Below are positions 1 through 12,600 of a stretch of DNA of 64,000 nt, piece by piece (positions within the stretch are counted from its first letter, which is position 1; every line of letters starts with the position of its first letter). Position numbers and translations under genes: made by a program. The DNA comes from Blastobasis lacticolella (lineage: Eukaryota > Arthropoda > Insecta > Lepidoptera > Blastobasidae): contig LR990059.1 of the NCBI GenBank assembly GCA_905147135.1, positions 16,329,001 to 16,393,000 on the forward strand. Direction: 5' to 3'. The notes beneath the pieces were generated by a model. The model worked only from the letters and a program-made list of their open reading frames with translations, searched no databases and was not told the origin of the DNA.

Positions 1-60
1 TTTTTCTTCTCATAATAATACCCATATTTATAAACACCTAAAACCCAATAAAATAAAAAT

Positions 61-430
61 AATAATCATCTTGGCGTTAATGTCCTGGTTATGCTCTCGC
101 ACACTAGGGCCCGGAATCCACCTTGACCATGATCCAAGATTTGGCAGATCAGGTATTTAAAAAAGAAATTACAGGCGAGCGACTGCCATCTGATCTCTGT
201 GACCCTGCTACCAGGGGAACCTGACCAAATTGGAGCATGGTTACATATTCAGTCGCCTCAATGTGCAATTTTCATCACTATGTTTTCCCTCACCGAATCA
301 GTTAGTATTCAACTAATGTACATAATACAGAAAATAATCATTGGTACATGGCCGCAGTGTGATTCGAAACTGGTACCTCTCACTTACGAGTCGAATACCG
401 AACCACTCGACCAACCAATGCTCTACCGAC
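61..430 (-). mobile_element. tRNA-derived SINE, family 1, in XRN2 intron 2
   Basis: A copy of the most abundant repeat in the window, reverse orientation. It begins with the complement of the (GAT)n tail ('aatcatcttggcgttaatg') and ends near the tRNA-like head. A near-complete copy with target duplications is at 46167-46533. The head is degraded. The rest of 431-1018 is AT-rich intron with no recognisable coding sequence. Confidence 0.8.
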
Positions 431-1018
431 CGACCAAAACATCTAAACCCAATAATATGGGCAATTTTTTACAACTACAAAAAAAGTAACAATTATGAGA
501 AAATTGTGGAAAGGTAGTGTAGCATAAAATGTGACATATCGAGAGCAACTACTGTGGCATTTATAGTAAAGCTTGACTGCGGCAGATGTGACCTTTCCTG
601 GTGGCACTAGTTCTGCATTCTATGTAGCAACACTAGTATTCTGTGACAGAATTTGAATGCTACCAACAATGCGACATGGATAAGAAAGAATGTGACGGAA
701 TAAGAAACTAACATGTCCCTATTGTGAGATTAGAATAACAATGTTCGGAAAAAGACATAGTGCCTTCCTTCATGGAAATATGATTCTTGAGACATAGTAG
801 GTGATAACACCAAACTTAAGACAGTATTAACTGACTAATTTTAAGGTACACAATAACAAAGACGGCTTATTAAAGTTATAGACTACTCAGATGCTTCGAG
901 TTCATGGTACCCTTATAAATTCGTGGTCTTTTCAAGGTTCAATAATTACCACAGTAAATATTTAATAAATGCCACATGATACGCTCCAGGCTCCAAAACA
1001 AGAGTTTTAAGTACTTAC

Positions 1019-1419
1019 AACACCATCAATGGCCATGTACAAGAGCTTCCTAGGCCTCACAATCCTGAAGAGTCTGTCGATGCACTCGAAGATCGCCACC
1101 ATCATCTCATCTTCGTCCTTCGGGGGAGGCTTATCCTCGGGATGGGTGCAAGGATGGATAATTCCATTCATGTCCAAGTATAAGTTGTCAAATTCCACCC
1201 CGTTCGGGTTCGGGAGCGACGAGTCGATGTAAACCAACTGGCCGTCCATATCCGTAGGCTGAAAATGAAATAGTTGTTTAGTTTTCGCAAACATTTGGAG
1301 GATTTTAGATGTTCAACAAAATTTGAGGTTATGTTTTGGCTTACCCTTTGCTCGATACATTCTACGATCACGCTGGAATATTTGCGGCTGAGCCAGCGGA
1401 AGAATGCCGGTACTCCCAT
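1019..1419 (-). CDS. XRN2: 5'-3' exoribonuclease 2 (Rat1/XRN2), first two coding exons
   Basis: Nuclear 5'-3' exoribonuclease that degrades uncapped RNA and acts in transcription termination (family knowledge). Two coding exons are visible on the minus strand. Exon 1 is 1345-1419 (25 codons) and opens [14 protein letters not shown], the invariant XRN N-terminus; its donor is AGG|GTAAGC. Exon 2 is 1019-1258 (80 codons), with acceptor TTTTCAG and donor GTT|GTAAGT. It carries [17 protein letters not shown], with the Asp of the metal-binding active site, and [16 protein letters not shown]. Both junctions are phase 0, so the reading is continuous. XRN2 is favoured over XRN1 by the [15 protein letters not shown] segment. 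The remaining 800 or more residues must lie left of the window; no further exon was seen in 1-1018. The start lies head to head with GFM2, 2.07 kb away. Confidence 0.93.
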
Positions 1420-3486
1420 CCTGGGAGATCTTCAGATTAATTAATTTAACACTTTTATTTAGAATTTCATCCGATTTTTGTCACGTATTCATACAAATAA
1501 AGTCGCGAACTATGTATGAAAAAATAATGAAAATTGAAATTAACGCAAACGCGACAGAGAGATTGCGTTAGCGTGTGTGTGACAGAGAGAGAAGATAGAA
1601 AAAACAAAACGCTTTCCCCAAAGGTTCGTTCAGAATATGCACGTTAGGAATTTTCTATTTTGTAAAGTTTAATTCCACATTTGAAAATCACAGATTACTA
1701 TTACAGTATTAAATAATGCTGAACATTAAAATACCACACTGTATAATTTATCGCAGTACGCTTCACTAGTTATTTGAACTATCTGACATTAATAGAAAAT
1801 ACACTGTACAGCAGAATGCTAAATAGTGAACAATTAAGTTGTAAGTCACGGATAACACGACCGTCGCGACACAACTCAAACCGAATACTATAGCTGACTC
1901 CGGCGCGGCGGCGGCTCATCGATATCCTCGACACATAAAAAAGAAACTAGATTTGAGCGACAGAGATAGAGATATAAACAGATAATAATAGAATCCACCA
2001 GCGGCGATAACGTTTTATACTACCAACCTTTTGAATTCTATTGTATTCAAGAAAGTAGGCAGGTAGCAAAATAGGTAACTTGCTCTACTAGGTAATTTAT
2101 TTATGGTTGTTTAACAAGCATTTATTTATTTATTTTGGAAACATACAGTGTAACGCGGCAACCCCATAAGAGCCTACCACTAACGCCACCTATGTGCACG
2201 GAGGGCATAACTATAGAAGGGCGAGAGAAACCGTCATATAATAGGACCCCGGTAAGTCCGAATCAACTGACATTAGTACAAACTATAAAGTGTGGATATG
2301 GCAATAATCTGGGGATAATCTGTCCTTGTCAGTCCTTCTTGTGAACAAGTAGTTACTTGGTCACGCTTAGCTTAAACTTTTGTTTAAATTATTAATCATG
2401 GTAAAAATTATCTTCCGCACCGCCTTAATAATAGTTTCATTAATTTCATAATATTTTTCTTAAATTAGGAAAATAAACAGTCCTACAGAAATCAATTTGT
2501 TTGTTATGACTTTTATGAATGACGTTCTATGACGGATAAAAAACTTGGTATAAGTTGCCATACACAGATTTTTTTTAAAATACGATTCGGACTAAGCGTG
2601 GTCTTATTATAACTACCTAGCGGACTACGCTCCGTAATTTTGTTCAGTTTTTACCTTTTACGCACTTTATAAGACAAGTTTTCTTATTATAATTTCATGG
2701 TTTTATTTGTAATTGTGTTGAGTTTGTGCAATACACGGTTTCCAGCACAGTTTGACCGATTTGATTGCAGATTACAAACCCGTACAAGAGAATAACCGTT
2801 GCAACAGTCTTTAATTAAAAATTACTAATAAAAACAATCTTCCAATTTTTCTTAAAATTTTACAAATGCTTGTTTTGTTTTTTGGACAAATTTTGGAAAA
2901 CTTAACCAATTACAAGTGACAGTCACAAATCCAGCAATTATAAATCTTAAAACATCAGCGGGCAAGCGGAAGATTTTCAGTCCCTTTCGGCCGAATCTCT
3001 CGCCTACTTGCCAAATGTAAATTGAAAATTTAAGTAGCAGTAGGAACTTAAAAGCCATACGATAAATAAATAAAACAGTGATCCACTTAGAAAGCTAAAT
3101 CTAGAGGATGATAGCGATCGGGGACTAGATACACAGGACGTAAAATGCATGGTAACCTTGTTTTGTGACAAAGTCTTTAAAGCTTGTAAAGCCCTTGTTT
3201 TCGAATTTTTAAGTAATTTATGGTCAATTTAATATTTTGTAAATAAAGCGTAATCGGATCCTGGGCAATCGTGCCCGGGACACTAACGCCAAGATGATGA
3301 TGATTTTTTTAATATTAAACGAGCAAAGCCGGCGGCGGAAACGAGTTCAAATAAATGTACAAGCTTATGAACGCACTATGTCAAATTGACAGCTTCGTTC
3401 AGAAATTCAAAATTTGCGGTCCTTCCCAGACCCCTAATTTCCGAACGTAATGTTATGAAATCAAAAATCCTCAATCAGCTGAGAAA
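1420..3486. other. Divergent intergenic region between XRN2 and GFM2
   Basis: About 2.07 kb between the two head-to-head start codons, and it must hold both promoters. No convincing TATA box was seen. It contains AT-rich sequence, the motif 'aacgcaaacgcgac' near 1542 that also occurs in the MITE arms at 29843-30033, an unrecognised GC-richer stretch at 2130-2260, and a short SINE tail at 3260-3306. Open frames here look like chance. Confidence 0.5.
3260..3306 (+). mobile_element. Truncated 3' tail of family 1 SINE
   Basis: Only the last ~45 bases remain ('gtgcccgggacactaacg' followed by 'ccaagatgatgatgat'). It lies about 180 bp upstream of the GFM2 start codon. Confidence 0.7.
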
Positions 3487-3631
3487 ATGCGGTCTTTCTG
3501 TTTTGTAAATTGTTACAGAAAATTAATAAATAATGCACATCTGCGCAGGTATAGCAGTAATTCGGAGACTATTTCAAAAAATGATGTTGAAAATATACGC
3601 AATATAGGCATTCTAGCACATATCGATGCAG
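3487..3631 (+). CDS. GFM2: GFM2 exon 1: presequence and start of P-loop
   Basis: The start is the first ATG of the open frame (3487-3489, context gaaaATG). The exon ends in phase 1 inside the P-loop glycine codon (GCA G|GTTAGT), so exons 1 and 2 split the AHIDAGKTT motif. Confidence 0.9.
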
Positions 3632-6600
3632 GTTAGTTTTATCCTTAATTTTTACGTGTTTTATTTATATACGATCTCTATAAAATAGCAATTTTTTTAA
3701 CTCCACCAATACAATAAAATTATTTCTGAATAGCATTTCTATAGTGAAGAACACCAATTAATTATAGCTGCTTACAATTTTAACATCTTTACGTTGGCTG
3801 TTTATTTTATAAGGTACACCAACATCATATGTATTGCAATATTCTTATGTAACTGTAATAATAATCAATATTCTGATACACAAGCCAATTAGAGGTTTAC
3901 ACAACATTTTCCAAGAAATCTACGTAACAGCATAAAAATAAATGCAAACTAGTGTACCTTGGCCTCAAAGTCCTCAAACCAAACCGCTGGAATGACAGCT
4001 ACCTATAATAAGTCGGAAGACTCACTATGAATCTCTAGAATCATCAATCCAATGGTTTGGATCGAAACCCTGACCATAAAGTGTGTAAAGTACTCAAATA
4101 TAGTTAAAGAAGTAGTTCGGTTTAAGTGTAGCAAAGAGGGTGTTGAGGAAAAAAAGACTTGGAAATCTCCCAGGCCTTTCCTCAAATTTTCCAAGTTTTT
4201 TTTAATTGCACCCGTATTTTCTAACCAGTAGTTCAGGTTTGAATACTTTTATTAATAACTTACCTACTCATGTTTGTAGGCAAGACGACAACAACTGAAC
4301 GCATGCTGTTCTATTCCGGCACTATCCGGTCAATGGGAGAGGTGCACCATGGAAATACGGTTACTGACTACATGGAACAGGAGAGGCAGCGTGGGATAAC
4401 TATAACTTGTAGGTAATTTTTTATTATTAGGAATGAGCCTGCATCTGTTTCGAAGATGGCTACTCCGACGGCAATTGTGATGGCTTCCAGGAGATCAGCC
4501 AAGGATGCAATGGATTAGTATACAACTCGTAAGCCAGAGGTCCCAGGTTCGAATCCCGCTCCGGCCATGTACCAATGACTGTTTTCTGAGATATGTACAC
4601 TAGTTGAATACTAACCAATGCTCTTACCGTGAGGGAAAACATCGTGATGAAACCTGCACATTTAGGCGACTGAATGTGTACCCATGATCCAATCTGGTCA
4701 GGTTCCCCTGGTAGCAGGGTCATGGAGGTCAGATGGCAGTCAGATCTGACACAGCTGCGTCTGTGTCCATCAAAAGTTCTCCACCCTTCTCGGGCCTCAC
4801 TTCATCTCCGCCTTTCTCAGGACTCTCATCATCTCCGCCCTTGTCGGGCCTGACATCGGTTACACTCTTGTTTGTCGTCTGTGCGGTACTGTTTGGTTCA
4901 CTCGATAAATTGCCCCCCCCGTATAAGATGGGGCAGCTCGAGTTCCCGCGGGAACTCGAGGAAGGATTCCCCAGTTTCCTGGGACCCTCCCGGGGAGTTT
5001 TTTTATTTAGCGACTTTTCCATTTTATGTTACTGCGCCCTTCTCAGGCAAACTACCCAAGCACGTAGACTTTTCAGCCCATGTGCCTTGACCGACATAGT
5101 GGTGTGGGGGTGCGGTCACTCCGCACGCCACGGGGATTATACTGCAGGGTTCCCCAGATTGCAAAATGCATCCCTGCATGTTTTTACGTCTTCGCTGACG
5201 GGTTAATTGGAGTGCTGTTCCTTTCACGTGACCTATCCTGAAAAGGACATGGCCCCCGCTCCCGACCCCAGACTGCGAAACATGACCACAGCCGGTATTC
5301 GTCGGGGTTACGGTGTGAGCCCTCATCTCAAGTGCTAACAGGCGACGAGAGAGAGTCGGCTTCTCTATCTCTCCTCTGAAAGCAGAGGAGAAGAGAGAAG
5401 CGGCGTCGGGTTATCAGCCACTTGACTAACAAGATCCCTCAAGATAAGTTATTAGCCAAGCGCCCAGGATGCACCGTTCCGGAAATGCTACTCTTCCTCC
5501 AGGTCATAACCTGAAAGGACCAATAGCAAACCGGGCACACGTGGAGGTTACCCGACCCAGCACCCCACCCAGCAGCCTGGCACTGTCGGGTGCAATCTGG
5601 TTCTGCTTGGCATCGTCGGGCGCGATCCGCCTCTGCCTGGCATTGCCGGGCACGGTCCGGCAGTGCCATCTGTCAAGCCTTGCCAAAATTCCACTAAGTT
5701 CTGTTACTGGCGTGTGAGGTCCTGTTGGCATTATTTGGACAGGTTCTCAAACGCTGGTGCCGCCATCGGTTGACCAAAACATAAGACCCAACAACTTTCT
5801 TCACCACAGCGGCAGCGGTCTCGCTTCCCTGGCGCGGTGCCCAGCTGAACCTGATCGACACGCCGGGCCACATCGACTTCACCATGGAGGTGGAGCAGAG
5901 CCTCGCCGTGCTGGACGGCGCCGTCGTCGTGCTGGACGGCTCCGCTGGTGAGTGCTTGTGTGGTAGAATTAGGGTGATGAACAAAAGAAATATTGTTTAA
6001 GTTGAAGACTCTAAACAATTTTTTGAATAACTATAGATCCATTCTTTCTTCATCATTCAGTCTTTGATCTATCATTTCAAAGATTTCTACGATAGATATG
6101 ATAGATAGTGTGACAATGATTTTGTATGAATCTCTATCGTTTTTAAGATATCATAACATTCGTAAAAATTTCGACAAAAAATAATTGTGTAAAGCAATAT
6201 CTTACGTTTGAAATTTGGTGGAGGGCATTAGGCTGTACACTGCGATCTCCAACCCGCCTGCCAAGCGTCGCGATTATGTCAATATCCCCTACATGCGAGT
6301 TGTGGGCTGTTGATGTGATGATGTCAAATAAATAGGCAAGAGCAAAGCAGCCCATAGTCGTGACGCGTGAGTTTTATGCATGTATGTAATAACTCCAGGC
6401 GTGGAAGCCCAAACGCTGACGGTGTGGCGCCAATCAGCCGGGTACCGCGTGCCGCGACTGCTCTACCTAAACAAGATGGACCGCGGCGATGCGCACGCGC
6501 AGCCCTGCGTGAGGAGCGTGCGGGAACGACTCGAGGCCGTGCCTTTGCTGCTACATGAGTGCGTTAAGCTGGATGGCCGGTTGATAGGTTTGTGGTGTCT

Positions 6601-9600
6601 TTTTTTTCTTATTATCAATAGGCTTGTATTTGACCTCAACTCACCTGATGGAAAGCGACGACGAGGTCTTGAGGAGGTTTTGTGGTAGACAGGCAAGCGG
6701 GCTAGCTGATGGAAAGTGGACATCAGCCAGGGGAGTTTCCAATGCGTTGCCCGCCTTTGAAGAGACATCTAATATATGTATTTCTTGAACGACCCCATGT
6801 CATATATCATAGATATGTCCATAGGGAACACTGTGGCTGGAAGCTGTTGTATTTTAATCCCCGATGAGAAAAGAGGGGTGTTATGAGTTTGACATGTGTA
6901 CCTGTGGCTCTGTGGTGATGAGTGTATGTGGCTCCAGAACGGATAGACAGATTTTTATGCGGTTTTTGAAATTCTCCCTCTATTTAAAAGCCAGTTTAAT
7001 CGCAATGGTTCGTAGCTTTGTTTTATTGAAATCGGTTCAGGAATTTAGAAAAGAATTGAATAATTGTAAAAAAGGTCAGGGGTTATTCGACTTTTTCTGT
7101 CGGTCAGGTTGTTTAGGCATGCGGGACACCTGATGGAAAGTGGGCAGCCCTGCCTATGGGCATTAGCAGCCAGTGGGATGCATACCTCAAAAATCCAGGG
7201 ACAAGCTGCTTTGGCAGTATGTAAAGGCAAATGCTAAGCTGTTTCCTGCCAAAGCTACGGCTCCCCGGCACTGGAGATCTTACTCACCAGCAGGAACCCC
7301 CAAATACTACTCAAAATCATTTTGGTGTCATTGTCCCGGTTATGCTTGCGCGCGAGGGCCCGGGATCCACCTTGACCACGATCTAGGATTGGCTGTTCAG
7401 TTAATTATACCCCGAGCGACCTCTGTGACCCAGTTCAGATGGCGACATAGAGGTGACAGATCATTTAGGCGCCTGAATGTGCTGGTTTCATCACGACGTT
7501 TTTCCTTATCTTAACTGGTTACTGCTAACTCAGAAAAAGTCATAGGTACAACGCGGTACAGGGGATCGAACTCAGCACTACTGGGGATCGAATCAAAGCG
7601 AGAGGCTTACGAGTCGGACCAGTTAGCCATTAGACCACTAACGCTACTATTCAAAATAGTATTTTTAATTATTTTATTTGCACAAAGGAATAGCTAAACA
7701 GCTTCCCATATAAATTCTTCCAGGACTAATCGACCTGATAACGAAAGAAGAGATCATATGGACACAGGGCCGCGGCCAGAACTACGTTCGACGGAAACTG
7801 ACGGAAAAAGACGACGGCAAAGTCTGGGAAACGACTCTAGAGAACCATAGAGAACTCATAGACACACTATCATCTCTAGATGACAACTTAGCTGACATAA
7901 TAATACAAGAGGAATCTCTAGATAATCTAAATAGTAAAGATATAGAGAAAGCAATAAGAAGATGTACGCTAGACATGAAAGCTTTCCCCGTTGTGTGTGG
8001 GAGCTCGTACAAGAATATAGGAGTGCAGACTTTAATGGATGCTGTCGTCTCTTTCCTTCCTTCGCCGTTGGAGTGCAATAGACTGTACAAATGTTTTGAG
8101 AAAGACATGTCTGCGCGCGCGTTCAAAGTGCAACACGACGACCAAAGAGGGGTGCTGACCTTTCTTAGGGTTTACAGTGGATCGGTCAGTAAGGGACAGA
8201 AGATTTACAACTTGGCCAAGGAGCAGAGTGAGCAGGTAAGACGTATGTCGTTTGTTACCTTACCTTACCTGAGTGGTTCAATGGTCAACATGCCGGTCTG
8301 CCACGGAAGAGGTCCCGGGTTCGATTCCCGGCCGGGCAGAAATTGAAATGATGAATTTTAATTTCTGTTACGGGTCGAGGTGTTCTACGTATAATAAGTA
8401 TGTATTTAAAAGTATTTAAGTAGTATATCAGTTATCTAGCACCCATAGCACAAGCTTTGCTTAGTTTGGGGCTAGATGGCGCTGTGTGAATTTGTCCACG
8501 AATATTTATTTATTTATATTTATTTGTTTACCTTCGACGCAAAAAGACGGGTGTGTTTGACATGTGTAATGTGTATATTACATCGTAGCTCCCGACCGGA
8601 TAAATGGATTTCAATTCGGTTTTTTAAATTTGAAAATCAGTCTAATGGAAGTGGTTCTTAACTTTGTTTAGTTAAAGTCGGTTTAGTAGTTTCGGAAATA
8701 TTTGAGTGTATGTAGAGTAAATAATCATCTTGGCGATAATGTCCCGGTTGTGTAATTGCGCGCGAGTGCCCATGATCCAGAGTTTAGCAGATCAGCTAAT
8801 TACAGTAGTATTTGTTATCTGACCTCCGTAACCCTGTCAACAGGGGAACCTGACCAGATCGGGTCATGGTTGCACATTGAGGCATCTCAATTTCCTTACT
8901 TATTTTCCGTCATCATAAGTATAATAACACTACCAAATGAGTAAAATGAGGGCTTTCACGATTCCGGGAGATGGCGTTACTGTGACGTAAGGTCTACTGT
9001 CAAAATAAAGCTTTGTCATTGGCTGAAATATATTAGTTATTCTACAGCTGTTGGTTCTGTCCAATAGCATTATAGTATTTTGATAACAGACCTTACGCCT
9101 CACTAGCGCCATCTGAAATAGTGAAAACCTTCTTTACATTATGACGGTAGGTGGCTTAACACTGAACTCTCCTGACTGCTAGATGGATGATAAGACTGCG
9201 TCTCTCACTTAGTTTTAATTGTTTGTTTGCAATCTCTTTATTGTATCAATTTATAACATTACAACAACAGTATTACTAACAATATATGGGCTTTGTATAA
9301 GAGTATGTAGTATAAAATTTGTCAAGTTATTGCCTGAAATAAACATTATATTAATAATAACATATATTCCAGACGGGAGCACTATACGTGGCGCTGGCGG
9401 ATGAGTACAAGCCTGTTGAGACCGTCACTGCTGGCAACGTAGCCGTAGTCAGCGGACTCAAGGTGAGGCAAGGAATTTAAACAACCAGGTATTTCAAAAC
9501 AAACAGGCAAGCGGGCCACCTGATGGAAAGTGGCCACTTCTGCCCATAGATATTAGCAACACCAAGGGTATCTATCACCAATGCGTTGCCTGCCCCTAAA

Positions 9601-12600
9601 TGAAAGCCACGATTCTGTCATAGAGCACTGAAGACTTTTTTTTTTTTTTTTTTTTTTTTCTTTTGTTTATTTACAATCAGCCAGTAAGCTATAATTAAAT
9701 TTGTTGACATCATAAGCGACATTGGAGATTTAGCACATCCTATGATGTGACATCTCACTCAGTATTAGCTAATTTCAGATTGAAGCTAGTCTATTTCTCT
9801 TTAATCGGAATACACTATTATCAGTTTCCAAGAGCGCTGAAGCCAATTTGTTCCTATGACATTCCAATCTGTCTTTGTAGGCTTTACAGGATCTGTCTAT
9901 CTGCTCTTTTATAGTGGGCATTTCTAGATATTCATGTACTTCTGCATTTCTCACAAACCATGGTGCGCTAGCCAATGTCTTTAAGGCTTTGTTTTGGAAT
10001 CGCTGAAGTATTTCGATGTTGGAGTGGCTTGCCGATCCCCAGAGTTCAATGCCGTAAGTCCATACTGGCTTTATTATACTTTTATATATTAAGAGCTTGT
10101 TTTCAAGACTGAGTGAGGACTGTCTGCCTATTAACCAGTACATATCTCGAAATTTGTTATTCGCCTGTTCTCTTTTAGCTTTGATATGATCCTTCCAGGT
10201 GAGCTTCCTATCCAGATGCATCCCCAGATATTTGACTGCAGTGTGGTGAGGTAGGACAGTTCCATCTAGTTTCACAGGTGGGCAATCTCCTCTTTTTAAT
10301 GTGAATGTTACATGGGTGGATTTTGCAGCACTCGCTTTTATTCGCCATTTTTTAAGCCATATTTCAACTTCGTCCAGATGTTCTTGAAGTTTTGCAGACG
10401 CTGTGTCAGGGTTTTCATGGCATGACAGTACTGCCGTGTCGTCGGCGTAGGTCGCGATCACCACCTCGTCGGAATTGGGTAAGTCAGCTGTGTATACTGT
10501 ATACAGAATTGGGCCCAGTACTGACCCCTGAGGAACTCCAGCTTCTATGTGGTAGAAAGACGATAACGAGTCTCCAATCTTTACCTGAAATGTTCGGTCC
10601 TGTAGATACGATTTAAGGAGCAGGTAAGCGGTATTCGGTAGACACATTTTTAGTTTACACAGGAGGCCCTTGTGCCACACACGATCAAACGCTTGTTGTA
10701 CGTCCAAAAATACTGCAGAACAGTATTCTTTTCTTTCCAGTGATTGGCGGATGGTGTGTGCCACACGATGTATCTGCTCTATGGTCCCGTGGTGCGCTCG
10801 GAACCCAAACTGATGATTCGGAACCACTTTTTGTTCCTCGAGTATAGGATGGAGTCGTTGCACAAGAAGCTTCTCAAACAGCTTGGACAAAACAGGGAGA
10901 AGACTTATAGGTCTGTACGAGCCCACCTCAGTAGATGGTTTCCCAGGTTTGGCAATCATATTTATAATGGACGTTTTCCATAGTAGCGGAAAATATTGTA
11001 ACCTCAGAACTGCATTATATAAGATCGTTAGGAGAACCATTCCTTTTCTCGGTAATTGTTTCAGTATCTCTGCTGTAATCAAGTCAAAGCCTGGTGCCTT
11101 CTTTGTTTTTAATCGACGTATACAATTCCTCACTTCCGCTGGTGTTACCAGTTTCAATGGCAGTGACATTTGTTGGTCCCTGTTCAAGATGTCATCAATC
11201 TCACTTTCAGAGCACAGAGGATCAGGCTCATTGGGTTTAAATGCCTCCTTTAAGAATTGAGCGAATAATTCTGCCTTATCAGATGGTTTCCTTGCCCATT
11301 TACCATTGGATAGCCTTAATGGAGCAATGTGTTCTTTTGGCCTTTTCAGGGCTTTTGTCATTTTCCAGAGGGAGTAATCATCAGCTTTGTGAGGAGACAG
11401 AGTTCTTAGCTTATCTTGCAAGGTGTTATTTTCATTCTCTTTTAGCATTCGCTTCAATTCCTTTTGCGCGTTATTGAGTGCCCTTTTGTCTTGACTATTT
11501 CTACTCATATGCCACTGCCGTCTTAGCCTCCTCTTGGTAATTATCATTTCTTGAATTTCCAGGGTGGTATTTTGGATGTTCTGTTTATGATCTAGGTAAG
11601 GAGTCGAAAGCCAAACCGCTCTTTGGATAAGGTTAGTGGCATACCAAGTTGCGTTGTCAACATCGTCCTCGGTTTTGAGAGGAATTGACAAATTTACGTT
11701 TTCGTCGATATAGTCCCGAAAAGAATCCCAGTCAGTTTTACTGTTGTACAAAGTCTCAGGTGGGTCCCTCCAGATAACAGTGGTACTTATTGTACATAAT
11801 ACGGGCGTGTGGTCGGAGGCACTGTCCAGGCAAGATTCAGTATTGGTATACGTTTCAGACATTCCCTTAGTGAGGAAGAAATCTATAAGGTCTGGAGTTT
11901 TGTTGGGGTCCGTAGGCCAGTAGGTTGGCTCACCAGTCGTAAGTGCAACGAGGAGATTTTGATCAATTGCCTTCTTGAGTTCTCGACCTCGCGTTGTAGT
12001 AAGCCTGGAACCCCAGTGGGTACTTTTAGCTTTCCAGTCTCCACCAGAAATGAATCTACTACCAAGTTTACAAAAGAAATCGGTAAATATATGTTCGTCG
12101 ATTCTATGCCGAGGTGGACAGTACACTGCAGCAACATTAAGTGTTCCTTGCCAGTCATCCACTGCTATGACCGCAGCTTGCAGGAATGGGTGTTTAATGT
12201 CGAAAAGGGAGTGATGTTTTATAGCTTCCTTAATTATTACAGCAGCTCCTCCATGGGACGTACCATCAGGATGATTAGAATAATATATACTGTATCCATT
12301 AATCTTGATCACTTTCTGGTCAGTCAAGTGAGTCTCCGAGATTAGTAGAATATCTATTCTATTGTGCTTAAGGAATAGTTCTACTTCCAGCTTATTAGGA
12401 GCTAGGCCGTTTATGTTCCATGTAGCAACACGTAAAAATTTCATTTCCGCTGCTGAGCTATGAGTGTCGTGAGTAGCCCCATTAGGGTGCTCATTTGTTG
12501 CAGGAGTATATCCATTTTTTCTGTTTGCTTGACAAGGATTTGTTCGAGCAAATTTGTTGGCTGAGGCTGTATTTCCTCTGATTTTTTGTCCAGCTCCCTG

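Noticed and set aside
4733..5206. 157-codon plus-strand open frame
   Set aside because: It mirrors the charged repeats of the minus-strand retroelement leader; no homology and no start context.
8271..8340. Possible tRNA-Gly gene
   Set aside because: It continues into a repeated body and ATTT tail found at three other sites, so it is a SINE head; the acceptor stem does not close cleanly.
10392..10616. Plus-strand frame with an Arg-rich segment
   Set aside because: It is antisense to the YADD region of ORF2, and the Arg run comes from its codons.
11809..12345. 178-codon plus-strand open frame
   Set aside because: It is antisense to the conserved endonuclease domain of the Jockey-like ORF2.
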